The notes: generated by a model from the sequence alone, not told the origin. Positions 36,085 to 45,847 are shown, counted from the first letter of the stretch. The stretch is DNA of 64,000 nt from Bacteroidota bacterium (GCA_026391835.1 JAPLDF010000075.1:62001-126000); one strand, 5' to 3'. Made by a program: numbers and translations.

Positions 36085-37695
36085 ATGTCAAATACCAAAT
36101 ACATATTCGTCACAGGCGGAGTTACTTCTTCTTTGGGAAAAGGTATCATCTCCTCCTCAATCGCCAAACTCCTTGTTGCACGCGGGTTCTCAGTTACCAT
36201 CCAGAAACTTGATCCCTATATCAATATTGATCCGGGAACGCTTAATCCATATGAACATGGAGAGTGTTTTGTTACAGAGGATGGCGCAGAAACTGATCTT
36301 GACCTTGGGCATTACGAGCGTTTTTCAAATGTGCCCACTTCACAGGCAAACAATGTCACCACCGGGGTGGTTTATCAGTCGGTGATCACCAAAGAGCGCC
36401 AGGGGCAATACCTCGGTGAAACAGTACAGGTAATCCCGCACATCACGGATGAAATTAAATACAGGATCAAGCTGCTTGCCAACAGGGGCGATTATGATTT
36501 TATCATCACCGAGATCGGCGGCACTGTCGGCGACATCGAGTCGCTGCCTTTTATTGAAGCGGTGCGCCAGCTGCGGTGGGAGCTTGGGCGGAATTGTGTT
36601 GTGGTTCATCTTACACTTGTTCCTTACCTGGCCGCTGCCGGTGAGTTGAAAACCAAACCAACGCAGCATTCCGTAAAGACTTTGCTGGAATCCGGGGTGC
36701 AGCCTGATATCATTGTTTGCCGCACCGAAAAGCATCTGTCCGAGGGAATCCGGAACAAAATTGCCTTATTCTGCAATGTGAGCCCTACATCTGTCATCGA
36801 ATCCATCGATGCCGATTCAATTTATGAGGTTCCCATCCTGATGCGCGAGGAGAACCTGGACCTGGAAATTCTTAAGAAAACAGAAATGCCCTATGACCAG
36901 GAACCCGACCTTACCGACTGGGAGCAGTTTTTATATGCACTGAAACACCCGTCGGGCGAGGTCAATATCGGGCTTGTGGGGAAATATGTGGAGTTGAAAG
37001 ATGCCTATAAATCGATCAATGAGTCATTTATCCATGCCGGAACTTCAAACGGAGTGCGGGTGAAGGTGCAGACATTTCATTCTGAATTCCTGAATGAATC
37101 AAATGTTGCTGAAAAACTGGGTAAACTGGATGGAATTCTTGTTGCTCCCGGCTTCGGCGAGCGGGGTATTGAAGGAAAAATTGCAGCGATCCGGTTTGCC
37201 AGGGAAAATAAAATTCCTTTTTTTGGAATTTGTCTTGGCATGCAGTGCGCAGTTATTGAATTCGGCAGGAATGTGCTTGGGTATACCGGTGCCCATTCCA
37301 CTGAATTTAACAAACTAACCCCGTACCCGGTAATCGATATGATGGAGATGCAAAAGAAGATTTCCGGGCTTGGGGGAACCATGCGGCTCGGATCATATCC
37401 ATGCAAACTGACTCCCGGTTCAAAAGTCTATCCTGTATACCAGCAGGAGAATATCAATGAACGTCACCGTCACCGGTTTGAATTCAACAACGAATACCTC
37501 GATGCGTACAGCAAGGCAGGCATGAAGCCTGTCGGGGTGAATCAAAAGGACAACCTGGTGGAGATCATTGAACTTGAAGACCATCCCTGGTTTGTAGGGG
37601 TTCAGTTTCATCCTGAATATAAAAGTACTGTTGCCCGTCCACACCCGTTATTTGTGAGTTTTGTAAAAGCAGCAAAGGACTACGCCGACAGGTAA
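36085..37695 (+). CDS. pyrG: CTP synthase
   Basis: 536 residues from [25 protein letters not shown] (ATP-binding P-loop-like start of the amidoligase domain). The C-terminal class I glutaminase domain (about 290-535) has the nucleophile Cys in [13 protein letters not shown] and His/Glu in [10 protein letters not shown]. It makes CTP from UTP, ATP and glutamine. yidC follows after 43 bases and has a -7 element in that gap. Confidence 0.98.
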   Translation: MSNTKYIFVTGGVTSSLGKGIISSSIAKLLVARGFSVTIQKLDPYINIDPGTLNPYEHGECFVTEDGAETDLDLGHYERFSNVPTSQANNVTTGVVYQSVITKERQGQYLGETVQVIPHITDEIKYRIKLLANRGDYDFIITEIGGTVGDIESLPFIEAVRQLRWELGRNCVVVHLTLVPYLAAAGELKTKPTQHSVKTLLESGVQPDIIVCRTEKHLSEGIRNKIALFCNVSPTSVIESIDADSIYEVPILMREENLDLEILKKTEMPYDQEPDLTDWEQFLYALKHPSGEVNIGLVGKYVELKDAYKSINESFIHAGTSNGVRVKVQTFHSEFLNESNVAEKLGKLDGILVAPGFGERGIEGKIAAIRFARENKIPFFGICLGMQCAVIEFGRNVLGYTGAHSTEFNKLTPYPVIDMMEMQKKISGLGGTMRLGSYPCKLTPGSKVYPVYQQENINERHRHRFEFNNEYLDAYSKAGMKPVGVNQKDNLVEIIELEDHPWFVGVQFHPEYKSTVARPHPLFVSFVKAAKDYADR

Positions 37696-37707
37696 TAACA
37701 TTTTTTG

Positions 37708-37715
37708 TACCTTTG
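37708..37715 (+). promoter_or_regulatory. -7 element (TACCTTTG) of yidC
   Basis: TACCTTTG 23 bases before the yidC ATG. No matching -33 in the pyrG end. Confidence 0.5.
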
Positions 37716-37738
37716 CACCCATTTTTCCAATCATAACT

Positions 37739-39688
37739 ATGAATAAAAATACCATTATAGGCCTGGTCCTGATCTTCGGGATTTTCATCGGTTACAGTTA
37801 CCTGGTGAGCCCGTCGAAGGAACAATTGATGCAGCAAAAACGAAAATCCGATTCGATTTACCTTGCCACTGAGGCCAAAAGGGAATCTGATATCAAAGCG
37901 GTTGCCCGTGACCGCGCCATCAGTATGGCAAACCAAAAAGAAAAAGTGCTTTCCACGGGGAAAAAACTTGATTCGCTGACGGTACTTCGACTCACCATGA
38001 AAGATGCACTTGGTGCATTTGCGAATTCATCCGTTGGGAAAGATACCACGTATTCTATTGAAAATGATGTTTTTAAGCTGAATATTTCTTCTTTGGGTGG
38101 AAAAATTTCCACTGTTGTACTTAAGGATTACCGCACATGGGATCAGAGACCACTTGAACTCATGCACAAAGATTCACTTCAATTCGGGCTCTCCTTTTTC
38201 TCCAACAACAGGATCATCAATACCAACAAGCTCTATTTTCAGCCCTTCTGGCCCGATGCGAAAAATACCGGCCAGCCGCTGCTCAGGGTGGCGGGAAATG
38301 ATTCAGTCCGCCTGGGCATGCGATTATACATGGCTGCCTCTGACACAACGATAGATCCGGAAAAATATATTGAATATGTTTATACAGTAAAAGGCAACGA
38401 ATACATGCTCAGGTACAGCGTGAAGTTTGTCAACATGACCGACTTCATCGATCCTGCCACAAAATACCTTGTCCTCAACTGGAATGATAACCTGATCCGC
38501 CAGGAAAAAAGTGTTAACATGGAGCGGATGACTACAGGACTGTTCTATAAATATGCGGAAGATAAGGTCGATAACCTGTCAGAGGCAAAAGACGAGGAGA
38601 AGGTGCTGAAAAATGAACGGCTCAAATGGGTGTCGTTTAAACAACAATTTTTCACAAGTACCTTGATTGCAGATGATTTTTTCAGTGATCCGAAGTTGCG
38701 TTCCGCCACCCTCCCGGGAGGAAATCACTATTTGAAATCGATGGCGGTGGAAGTTGGAATTCCTTTCATCCCCAGTGAAAACAAAGCAGTTTCCATGTCG
38801 ATGTATTTTGGCCCGAACAAATATTACGGGTTGAAAAAATACCACCAGGATCTCGAAAAACAGATCCCGCTGGGCTGGGGATTTTTCCTTATGGCCTGGA
38901 TCAATATTTATGCGGTAATTCCCGTATTTACCTTTTTCGGGAATTTTGGCTGGAATTATGGCATCATTATCCTGATCCTGACGATCATTCTTAAAACGAT
39001 CCTGTTCCCGATCGCCTTTAAAACCTATAAATCCTCTGCCAAGATGCGGGTGCTAAAACCCGAAATCGACGAACTGAACAAGAAATTCCCGAAAAAGGAA
39101 GACGCCATGAAGAAGCAGTCTGCCACCATGGAACTGTACAAAAAAGCCGGTGTGAATCCGATGGCTGGCTGTATCCCTTTGCTGCTGCAGATGCCTATCC
39201 TGATCGCGATGTTCCGTTTCTTTCCTTCTTCCATCGAACTTCGCCAGCAGGCGTTTCTGTGGGCCAAAGACCTTTCGTCGTATGATTCAATCTATACGTT
39301 TCCTGGTGGCTTTTCCATTCCTTACTATGGCGACCACATCAGCCTTTTTGCTTTGCTGATGACCATATCCAGCGTGATCTATACCAGGATCAACGATCAG
39401 ATGATGGGATCACAGCAATCGCAGATGCCCGGTATGAAAACCATGATGTATCTAATGCCGGTAATGTTCCTCTTCTGGTTTAACGACTATTCTTCAGGGC
39501 TTAGTTATTATTACCTGCTGGCCAACCTGCTTACTTTCGCGCAGATTTACATCATCCGTGCGACCATCGACGAGAAAAAACTGCACCTGCAGATCGAAGC
39601 AAACAAGAAAAAGACGATTAAAAAGTCTGGTTTTCAGAAACGACTGGAAGACATGGCGAAGAAACGTGGTTATCCGGCTAAAAAGTAA
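37739..39688 (+). CDS. yidC: Membrane protein insertase YidC
   Basis: 649 residues, the long Gram-negative form. N-terminal membrane helix (TIIGLVLIFGIFIGYSYLV, 4-22), a large periplasmic domain (about 90-360), then the conserved insertase core with LGWGFFLMAWINIYAVIPVF, GWNYGIIILILTIILKTILFPI, NPMAGCIPLLLQMPILIAMFRFF and a last helix pair, and a basic C-terminal tail. It inserts inner-membrane proteins with or without SecYEG. Its last 19 bases overlap the 3' end of the convergent mqnA. Confidence 0.97.
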   Translation: MNKNTIIGLVLIFGIFIGYSYLVSPSKEQLMQQKRKSDSIYLATEAKRESDIKAVARDRAISMANQKEKVLSTGKKLDSLTVLRLTMKDALGAFANSSVGKDTTYSIENDVFKLNISSLGGKISTVVLKDYRTWDQRPLELMHKDSLQFGLSFFSNNRIINTNKLYFQPFWPDAKNTGQPLLRVAGNDSVRLGMRLYMAASDTTIDPEKYIEYVYTVKGNEYMLRYSVKFVNMTDFIDPATKYLVLNWNDNLIRQEKSVNMERMTTGLFYKYAEDKVDNLSEAKDEEKVLKNERLKWVSFKQQFFTSTLIADDFFSDPKLRSATLPGGNHYLKSMAVEVGIPFIPSENKAVSMSMYFGPNKYYGLKKYHQDLEKQIPLGWGFFLMAWINIYAVIPVFTFFGNFGWNYGIIILILTIILKTILFPIAFKTYKSSAKMRVLKPEIDELNKKFPKKEDAMKKQSATMELYKKAGVNPMAGCIPLLLQMPILIAMFRFFPSSIELRQQAFLWAKDLSSYDSIYTFPGGFSIPYYGDHISLFALLMTISSVIYTRINDQMMGSQQSQMPGMKTMMYLMPVMFLFWFNDYSSGLSYYYLLANLLTFAQIYIIRATIDEKKLHLQIEANKKKTIKKSGFQKRLEDMAKKRGYPAKK

Positions 39689-40425
39689 ATAGATTTCAGA
39701 AAGAGATCCAGCCCTTCTTTTTTCCGGTCATCAAATTCGTAGGAGATATTGTTCTCAAGATAGTCGAGACAGTCGCCGCAACCGGGCAGTTTATCACGAA
39801 AGTATTCGATACACTCCTGCTTGTGGCTGATGCCGTATGCAAGTGAGCGGGTGAACTGGACCAGCACACTGTCAGGCAATCTCTTGCGTGAAATCCAAAC
39901 GGCAAATACGAAAGGCAGCCCTGAAAAACTGATCCAGGCCTCCGCCAGGTCATACACAAATGGAAAATGGGGGCGAAGCTCAAAAGTTTTATCCCCGATA
40001 GCCACCAGTGATTCAACATCCTGCAGGCTGCCTGTTTGACCTGGCATCAGGTTTTCCCATTGCGGGTTGATGTGCCAGTGTTTTTTTGCCAGAACCTTCA
40101 CCAGTTCAACCGAAGTACGCGAATCAAAATCCAGGTAAATATGCTTGATTTGTTCCAGCGGAACCTTCGACAACAACAAAACAGTTTTAACCGCTCCTAC
40201 AGCACCAATACAGAAATCGGAGATATAATGAAATTTGCCCATTTCAGGCAATGCCCCAGCCGGAACCAGTGCTATGTCAACCCTGTCGTTCTTAAGTTTT
40301 TCAGCGCAAACTGACGGAACATCAAGTTCGAGACTGAAATTTTGTAAAAGTCCGGACTCTTTAAGCCCAAAAACAAACGGAAAAGTATTCAGATAGGAGA
40401 CGGCAGAAATTTTAATCAATTGCAT
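39670..40425 (-). CDS. mqnA: Chorismate dehydratase MqnA-like
   Basis: 251 residues from MQLIKISAVSYLNTFPFVFGL, the family start. Periplasmic-binding-protein fold typical of MqnA/MqnD: SAVSYLNTFPF, SVCAEKLKNDRVDIALVP, a serine/threonine-rich LDFDSRTSVELVKVL and GDKTFELRPHFPFVYDLAEAWISFSGLPFVFAVW. It converts chorismate to 3-enolpyruvylbenzoate in the futalosine route to menaquinone. A longer start (40503) precedes a TATTTTTG element at 40443-40450, so 40425 is chosen. The 3' end overlaps yidC by 19 bases. Confidence 0.88.
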   Translation of the reverse strand: MQLIKISAVSYLNTFPFVFGLKESGLLQNFSLELDVPSVCAEKLKNDRVDIALVPAGALPEMGKFHYISDFCIGAVGAVKTVLLLSKVPLEQIKHIYLDFDSRTSVELVKVLAKKHWHINPQWENLMPGQTGSLQDVESLVAIGDKTFELRPHFPFVYDLAEAWISFSGLPFVFAVWISRKRLPDSVLVQFTRSLAYGISHKQECIEYFRDKLPGCGDCLDYLENNISYEFDDRKKEGLDLFLKSIYFLAG

Positions 40426-40442
40426 GTGACGGGTTTCTCCGG

Positions 40443-40450
40443 CAAAAATA
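40443..40450 (-). promoter_or_regulatory. -7 element (TATTTTTG) of mqnA
   Basis: Minus-strand TATTTTTG 17 bases before mqnA ATG 40425. It supports the shorter start. Confidence 0.45.
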
Positions 40451-40491
40451 GGAGATTTGGCGTTTACCTGCCCGATATATGTAATTTTCTT

Positions 40492-40499
40492 TATCTTTG
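40492..40499 (+). promoter_or_regulatory. -7 element (TATCTTTG) of the TonB-receptor upstream gene
   Basis: TATCTTTG, 23 bases before the TTG at 40523. An in-frame ATG at 40457 lies upstream of this element and would not be in the transcript. Confidence 0.5.
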
Positions 40500-40522
40500 C
40501 CACCCAAATTTGTGCCCGGAAG

Positions 40523-41017
40523 TTGAAAAAAGCGCTGATATTTACCCTGCTGATCCTGTTCCTGTTTAACTCAATAGGGTACTTCTACCTTTTTGAGCTG
40601 AATAAAAACTCGGCCAGGAAAGAAATGCATGCGATCATGCAGCTTTCGAGTCCTGAATTTTTGGTCCTGAAAATTTCAAGTGTTGCCAATAACAAGGACT
40701 TTCAACGGATTGATAAAATGGAGTTCAGGTACAAAGGCATCATGTATGATATTGTACGTGAAATCAAAACCGGGCAGTCCACTGAATTCATTTGTCTGCA
40801 TGATACCAGGGAATCCAGGCTGTTTGCAGGATTCAACAAGGTTAACCAGAACAGGTTTCACATTGCCATGCCGGAACAATGGGACATCATTTTCATAACT
40901 GGTCCCGCTTTCGACATGAGTTCTGCATTTTTTTGCAATATGACCTTTCCCAGGATTATTATTTCATTAAAATCCTCGATGCTCCAAACATGGAGTCCTC
41001 CTCCTGAATATTCCTGA
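40523..41017 (+). CDS. Uncharacterised single-pass membrane protein upstream of a TonB receptor
   Basis: 164 residues if initiated at TTG 40523 (giving MKKALIFTLLILFLF); ATG 40457 would add 22 residues but precedes the predicted promoter. One N-terminal membrane helix (about 3-23), then a periplasmic domain with FRYKGIMYDIVREIKTGQSTEFICLHDTRESRLF, and a Pro-rich end (WSPPPEYS). Comparable small anchored proteins occur next to TonB-dependent receptors in Bacteroidota and carry the KGxMYDIV pattern, but their function is not known to me. A 277-base gap separates it from the receptor gene on the same strand. Confidence 0.65.
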   Translation: MKKALIFTLLILFLFNSIGYFYLFELNKNSARKEMHAIMQLSSPEFLVLKISSVANNKDFQRIDKMEFRYKGIMYDIVREIKTGQSTEFICLHDTRESRLFAGFNKVNQNRFHIAMPEQWDIIFITGPAFDMSSAFFCNMTFPRIIISLKSSMLQTWSPPPEYS

Positions 41018-41294
41018 AATTTCCGGTTTCCAAAACCTCTCTCCGGATTATCCTGAAAACTGACAGGTCCCCGATATCGATTTTTACCGACAAGACACCT
41101 ATGCGATGGCATTGGCCTGCGGTCCTTATTGTGTATAATCATTTGTTTTTTTTTGTGACCTGGTGTTTTTTGGGGATGCATTAAAATTACCTGTTCCATC
41201 CGGAAATTGCAGCAACCCTTAACAGGGCTGTACGATAGAGGTCATCGTAAATGACACAATTTCATTTTTTAGTAATTTATAAAACTGATTTCGA

Positions 41295-43712
41295 ATGAAA
41301 ATAACTACAATTATAACATTTTTCCTGGCCTTTGCCGCTGCAGCCCTTCATGGCCAGCAGGTTAAAGTCCTTGACAAGTCTGACCTGCAGCCGATCAGCC
41401 AGGTCAGCATTTCAAACCCAGGCAAAACCCACATGGTGGTCACGAATTCCGACGGAAATGCCGACCTCACAGGCTTTGCGGCCGGGGATTCGCTCTGTTT
41501 TTCACATGTAGCATTTCAGACATTCAGCGTATTGAAATCTGCAGTTCCTTCTTCCTGGTCGATCTACCTCACCGAAAATATCATCAAACTCGACGAATTC
41601 GTCATTACCGGTAACCGGACTGAAGAGAAAAGGTCCGATCTGCCCAATAAAATCGAAGTGATCCAGGCCAAGGACATTGCCTTCAAGAACCCTCAGAACG
41701 CAGCAATCATGCTGGAACAGACCGGGAATGTTTTCGTTCAGACGAGCCAGTTGGGCGGAGGAAGCCCCATACTCCGCGGGTTTGAAGCCAACAAGATACT
41801 GCTGGTCGTTGACGGCATCCGCATGAACAATGCAATATATCGTGCCGGCCACCTGCAGAATGCCGTCACGGTTGATCCGTTCGGACTTGCCTCCACTGAG
41901 ATCCTTTATGGACCGGGATCCACCATTTACGGGAGCGATGCACTGGGCGGCGTGATCAACTTCATCACCAAAGACCCCACACTTTCCACAACCGGGAAAA
42001 CTGAAGTCCACGGTAGTCTGCTTGGAAGGTACTCTTCAGCTGACCAGGAAAAGACAGGCGGTGTCAGTGTCAATATCGGGGATGAAAAAATGGCCGTCCT
42101 CCTTAATTTTTCTTACAGCGATTTCAGTGATTTGCGCGAAGGGCGGGTAAGTGATCCCAAGTATGGAACTTTTGGCAAACGTAATTATTATGCAGTGCGC
42201 ATCAACGAGGTTGACATTACCCGGAAGAATGACAGTTCATGGATACAGAAGCAATCAGCATATTCCCAATATAATTTCCTTGGAAAAGTGCTTTTTCAGC
42301 CTTCCGTTCACAGCAAGTATATTCTGAATGTTCAATATTCGAACTCGAGCGACATTCCCCGTTATGACCGCCTTACCGAAATGAAGAACGACAGTACGAT
42401 GAAATATGCCGAATGGTACTACGGACCACAATCACGTTTATTGGCCTCTTTAAAGGCAGAATACACGGTAAACGGAGTAATTTTCGACCATGCATCATTC
42501 ATTGCCGGATACCAGAACGTCCACGAGGATCGTATCCAACGCGATTTTGGCAGTTCAAAGAAAAAGTTCAACATCGAAAGGGTTGACGTGTTTTCAGTCA
42601 ATGCAGACCTGGATAAAAAAATCACTTCCAGGGATATCCTGTATTATGGACTTGAACTTGATTATAACATGGTTGGTTCAACGGCATACAATGAGAACAT
42701 CCTGACGGCAACAACAACACGTGACCGGGCCACCAGGTATCCCGATCAGAAGGCCAATATGATGTACCTTTCTGCTTTTGCTTCCAACAACTGGAAAATA
42801 AATAAGATGTTTTCATTTTCCCAGGGGATCCGTTTCAATTATGTGACGCTTAATGCAGCCTATTCCGATACCATGGTCAAGATTGCGAAGGTTCCTTTTA
42901 ATCCCGACATTGTGCAGAAAAATGCAGCTGTAAACGGCTATATTGGTTTAAATTTCACTCCCGGACATGACTGGAAAATTTCCGTGGTAGGTTCGACCGG
43001 ATTCAGGGCCCCGAACATTGACGACCTTACAAAGATCAACGTTGTGGAGGCCCATACCATTGTTGTACCCAACCCTGACCTGAAGCCCGAATATTCCTAC
43101 AATGGAGAGCTTTCTGTTGCTAAAACATTCATTGGGAAAATTCGCCTTGAAGGCACTGGTTTTTACAATTGGCTGCGCAATGCCCAGGTGATAAGTCCGA
43201 TGGCCTATAACGGCCAGGATTCCATTACCATTGACGGAGATAACTATCAAACACTTGCACCTGAAAATACCGGCAGTGCATACATTTACGGAGTTCAGGG
43301 TAGTATCCTGGCGCAGGTGACACGTTCTTTGTCCATTTTAAGTAACCTCACCTATACCTACGGTTTTGATGAAAAAGGCAAGGTGCCTCTGGATCATATC
43401 CCACCGGTATTCGGCATGACCTCTGTCCGTTTGGAGGTTCAGAGATTCAAAGGAGATTTTTATGCAATCTATAACGGATGGAAGCGCATCAGCCAGTACA
43501 GCAACAGTGGTGAGGATAACGAGCAATATGCCACCGCCGATGGAATGCCTTCCTGGTATACCTTAAATGTTAAACTAAGCTACCAGGTCGTAAAATATCT
43601 GAACATAGAATTAGGGATGGAAAACATCCTGGATAAAAATTACAGGAAATTCGCTTCAGGCATCAGCAGTCCCGGACGCAATGTCATCGTTGCCCTTCGC
43701 GCCAATCTCTAG
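41295..43712 (+). CDS. TonB-dependent outer-membrane receptor, heme/hemoglobin-receptor-like
   Basis: 805 residues. Signal peptide ends near ALHGQ (about 20). Residues ~22-95 are a carboxypeptidase-regulatory-like domain typical of Bacteroidota receptors, the plug spans ~105-225 with GGGSPILRGFEANKILLVVDGIRMNNAIYR and GPGSTIYGSDALGGVINF, and the rest is beta-barrel ending in NVIVALRANL. The plug wording resembles the hemoglobin/heme receptor group, so heme or iron-complex uptake is likely but unproven. The last 57 bases overlap the convergent coaE. Confidence 0.85.
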   Translation: MKITTIITFFLAFAAAALHGQQVKVLDKSDLQPISQVSISNPGKTHMVVTNSDGNADLTGFAAGDSLCFSHVAFQTFSVLKSAVPSSWSIYLTENIIKLDEFVITGNRTEEKRSDLPNKIEVIQAKDIAFKNPQNAAIMLEQTGNVFVQTSQLGGGSPILRGFEANKILLVVDGIRMNNAIYRAGHLQNAVTVDPFGLASTEILYGPGSTIYGSDALGGVINFITKDPTLSTTGKTEVHGSLLGRYSSADQEKTGGVSVNIGDEKMAVLLNFSYSDFSDLREGRVSDPKYGTFGKRNYYAVRINEVDITRKNDSSWIQKQSAYSQYNFLGKVLFQPSVHSKYILNVQYSNSSDIPRYDRLTEMKNDSTMKYAEWYYGPQSRLLASLKAEYTVNGVIFDHASFIAGYQNVHEDRIQRDFGSSKKKFNIERVDVFSVNADLDKKITSRDILYYGLELDYNMVGSTAYNENILTATTTRDRATRYPDQKANMMYLSAFASNNWKINKMFSFSQGIRFNYVTLNAAYSDTMVKIAKVPFNPDIVQKNAAVNGYIGLNFTPGHDWKISVVGSTGFRAPNIDDLTKINVVEAHTIVVPNPDLKPEYSYNGELSVAKTFIGKIRLEGTGFYNWLRNAQVISPMAYNGQDSITIDGDNYQTLAPENTGSAYIYGVQGSILAQVTRSLSILSNLTYTYGFDEKGKVPLDHIPPVFGMTSVRLEVQRFKGDFYAIYNGWKRISQYSNSGEDNEQYATADGMPSWYTLNVKLSYQVVKYLNIELGMENILDKNYRKFASGISSPGRNVIVALRANL

Positions 43713-44285
43713 CAACTTCTGATGAATGGCGAGAACCTGCGGGATAACCATTTCGGAACCGTCATTGATGATCACGAAATCGGATAACCGCGACTTTTCA
43801 GCATCGTCCAGCTGAAATTGCATGCGCCGGAGAACCGAATTGCCATCGATCCTGTCTCTTTTAATGACACGGTTGATGGCAATTTCTTTGGGGCATGAAA
43901 CATCCACAATGTAATCGAACTCCTGGCGGAATCCACTTTCAAAAATGATGGCAGCTTCCTGCATTACATATGGTAAACCGCCATGAAGCGAGGCCCAGTT
44001 GCTGAAATCTCTCATGATCCTCGGATGAAGTATCGAATTTAACAGGCTGAGAGCCCGTTCATCGGTAAAAACCAGGGTAGCTAGCGACCTTCTGTTGATT
44101 TCCTGGCTATTCGTAAGGATCCCATAACCGAAGTGCTTGAGAATTTCATTTTTCACGGCAGGATCATCCAGGAATTTTTTGGATTCATCATCAGCGTGAT
44201 ACACAGGAATACCCAATGTCGAAAACACTGTTGAAACAACTGTTTTTCCGCTCCCGATATTTCCGGTAAGTCCGATTTTCAACAT
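43656..44285 (-). CDS. coaE: Dephospho-CoA kinase
   Basis: 209 residues. P-loop GLTGNIGSGKT (residues ~5-15), then VYHADDESKKFL with the substrate Asp, and VIKRDRIDGNSVLRRM lid-region residues. It phosphorylates dephospho-CoA in the last step of CoA synthesis. The 3' end overlaps the TonB receptor gene by 57 bases. It is the last gene of a minus-strand set with the ybbR-like, yajC and DUF1573 genes; it begins four bases after the ybbR-like stop. Confidence 0.95.
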   Translation of the reverse strand: MLKIGLTGNIGSGKTVVSTVFSTLGIPVYHADDESKKFLDDPAVKNEILKHFGYGILTNSQEINRRSLATLVFTDERALSLLNSILHPRIMRDFSNWASLHGGLPYVMQEAAIIFESGFRQEFDYIVDVSCPKEIAINRVIKRDRIDGNSVLRRMQFQLDDAEKSRLSDFVIINDGSEMVIPQVLAIHQKLLEIGAKGNDDIASGTADA

Positions 44286-44289
44286 TCCC

Positions 44290-44886
44290 TCAGTTTTTTT
44301 TGAAAATATCCTTATGCGTGTTGAGATGTTTTATTGCAGTGTCGGAGCGAATAAGCAGGGTGTCTTTCCCTTCAATATTCATCCTGATCGCATCAGTTGC
44401 ATTGCGTGATACCATCCTTTTCACCGGCTGCTGTTTCTCGAATTCAAAGAAAAGGGTATCTGGTGAAACGAAATAAACTTCACTGGGGAAATTCGACTGT
44501 GAAATAATCTCTTTGCCGATCCTGTTGGTCAATAAATACCCGAGGGTATGCTCCCCGAGATAGCGTAACCTGACATTGTGCAGACTGACCTCGTATTCCC
44601 GGTACTGTTTGATAATGAATTGTTCCGAGAAAAATTCAAAACCCTGGAGTTTTATCCGCAGGATGATGGTTGAATCGGGACTGGCAATGATTTTCAGGTT
44701 CGCAGGAACCTGAGTGTAGTTGAGGTGGTACTCAATCGAATAGTAATAATCCTTGGAAAGCCGTACCAGGGCCCAGATAAATATAGAAAGCACCAAACAG
44801 ACCAGGAAGATATACAGTTGGTTCCTGTACTTCTCACTGCGTCGTTGCCGTGCATTTCCGATGAATTCAAGAAAGTCGGATTTCAT
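44290..44886 (-). CDS. YbbR-like single-pass membrane protein
   Basis: 198 residues with a membrane helix near 25-43 (LYIFLVCLVLSIFIWALVRL) and a periplasmic region of beta-strand character (VPANLKIIASPDSTIILRIKLQGFEFF) that resembles YbbR/CdaR domains. In Bacteroidota such a gene regularly lies between yajC and coaE, as here. Its role is uncertain; CdaR in Firmicutes controls a cyclic-di-AMP synthase, but no such enzyme is in the window. Confidence 0.7.
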   Translation of the reverse strand: MKSDFLEFIGNARQRRSEKYRNQLYIFLVCLVLSIFIWALVRLSKDYYYSIEYHLNYTQVPANLKIIASPDSTIILRIKLQGFEFFSEQFIIKQYREYEVSLHNVRLRYLGEHTLGYLLTNRIGKEIISQSNFPSEVYFVSPDTLFFEFEKQQPVKRMVSRNATDAIRMNIEGKDTLLIRSDTAIKHLNTHKDIFKKN

Positions 44887-44906
44887 CGGTCCAGGTTGTT
44901 TATTGG

Positions 44907-45239
44907 TTATTTTGCTTCAATGGTCTGACTATTGTCCATCGCAACGGCAGTTTTCTCAATGCGGAGCCTTACATTGTTCTCAACTTCAATTGTTACCGTG
45001 GTTTCCTGTATTTCTACAATCCTGCCATGAATACCGCCTATGGTAATCACTTTCTGCCCTTTCTGAAGGCTTTCCTTGAATTTTTTCTGATCTTTTGACC
45101 GTTTCATCTGGGGACGGATAAAGAAGAAGTAAAACACGACAATGATCAGAACAAGTGGTAAAAATGAATACCAGCCACTCTGCTGTCCGCCCTGCCCCCC
45201 CTGGGGAGCCATTAAAAGAATGCTTAATAAGTTTGTCAT
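44907..45239 (-). CDS. yajC: Sec translocon accessory protein YajC
   Basis: 110 residues. After a Gly/Gln-rich start (MAPQGGQGGQQSGW) there is one membrane helix (about 25-44, FLPLVLIIVVFYFFFIRPQMKR) and the conserved FIRPQ(M)KR, GQKVITIGGIHGRI pattern of YajC. It associates with SecDF-YidC at the inner membrane. An array of three GATTTAC units lies four bases upstream of its start. Confidence 0.95.
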   Translation of the reverse strand: MTNLLSILLMAPQGGQGGQQSGWYSFLPLVLIIVVFYFFFIRPQMKRSKDQKKFKESLQKGQKVITIGGIHGRIVEIQETTVTIEVENNVRLRIEKTAVAMDNSQTIEAK

Positions 45240-45242
45240 TTG

Positions 45243-45263
45243 GATTTACGATTTACGATTTAC
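45243..45263. repeat. Three GATTTAC units upstream of yajC
   Basis: GATTTAC repeated three times without interruption between the DUF1573 stop and the yajC start. Same unit as the inverted repeat at 35913-36030, about 9 kb away. Confidence 0.9.
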
Positions 45264-45311
45264 GAATTTTTTTCTGTGATACTTTTAAAATGCTTTTTCA
45301 ATTTCTGATGG

Positions 45312-45791
45312 TTATTTTTCCGTGCTTGGATTCACCACCTGTGCCTTGATCCTGATCACGGTTGTATTGGGTTGGGTGTTCGAAGCAACAATAATGTTCT
45401 TTGACTGGTATCCCCGCTTCCCATTGCTGTTAAATGCCACCTTAACGGCACCGCTTTCGCCCGGGCGAATTGGTGTTTTGGGGTAGGACGGTACTGTGCA
45501 TCCACAGGATGTTGATACTTCGGCTATGATTAGGTCTGATTTTCCGGAGTTGGTGAAATTAAAAGAATATGAAACGGATTCCCCTTCAATTATCCGGCCG
45601 AAATCATGTTCAACTTCCTCAAACTGAATGACCGGCAGAGATCCTTTCCCGGCAGTGCCGCTTGCTGAATTCGGGTTGTTCACCAAGTCAGCAGGAATGG
45701 TTTCCTTCCCGTTTTTCCCCCCTGCATTGCATCCTGATAATACCAGCAGGGCGGATAGAACAAAGTATAAAGGGAGTGTTTTGGCATTCAT
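45312..45791 (-). CDS. DUF1573 lipoprotein
   Basis: 159 residues. Signal peptide and lipobox VLSGC near residue 20 mark an exported lipoprotein. Residues ~55-150 are a DUF1573/ASH-like immunoglobulin-fold domain (FEEVEHDFGRIIEGESVSYSFNFTNSGKSDLIIAEVSTSCGCTVP ends in the characteristic SCGCT, then GESGAVKVAFNSNGKRGYQSK). Function is unknown. In Bacteroidota this gene typically starts the DUF1573-yajC-ybbR-coaE set seen here. A TACCTTTG element lies just upstream. Confidence 0.9.
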   Translation of the reverse strand: MNAKTLPLYFVLSALLVLSGCNAGGKNGKETIPADLVNNPNSASGTAGKGSLPVIQFEEVEHDFGRIIEGESVSYSFNFTNSGKSDLIIAEVSTSCGCTVPSYPKTPIRPGESGAVKVAFNSNGKRGYQSKNIIVASNTQPNTTVIRIKAQVVNPSTEK

Positions 45792-45813
45792 GGAGACAGC
45801 ATTTTTAGCGGTG

Positions 45814-45821
45814 CAAAGGTA
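45814..45821 (-). promoter_or_regulatory. -7 element (TACCTTTG) of the DUF1573-yajC-coaE set
   Basis: Minus-strand TACCTTTG 22 bases before ATG 45791. The divergent aroK start lies 26 bases on the other side. Confidence 0.5.
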
Positions 45822-45847
45822 CTATTTTTTTTCATACTTTTACAGCG

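Noticed and set aside
40457..40522. ATG 40457 as the start of the TonB-partner gene
   Set aside because: Lies upstream of the TATCTTTG element at 40492-40499 and adds residues before the membrane helix; TTG 40523 preferred, though not proven.
41018..41294. Possible small RNA or riboswitch in the gap before the TonB receptor
   Set aside because: Only weak short pairings (CCCT/AGGG) and no recognisable conserved class.
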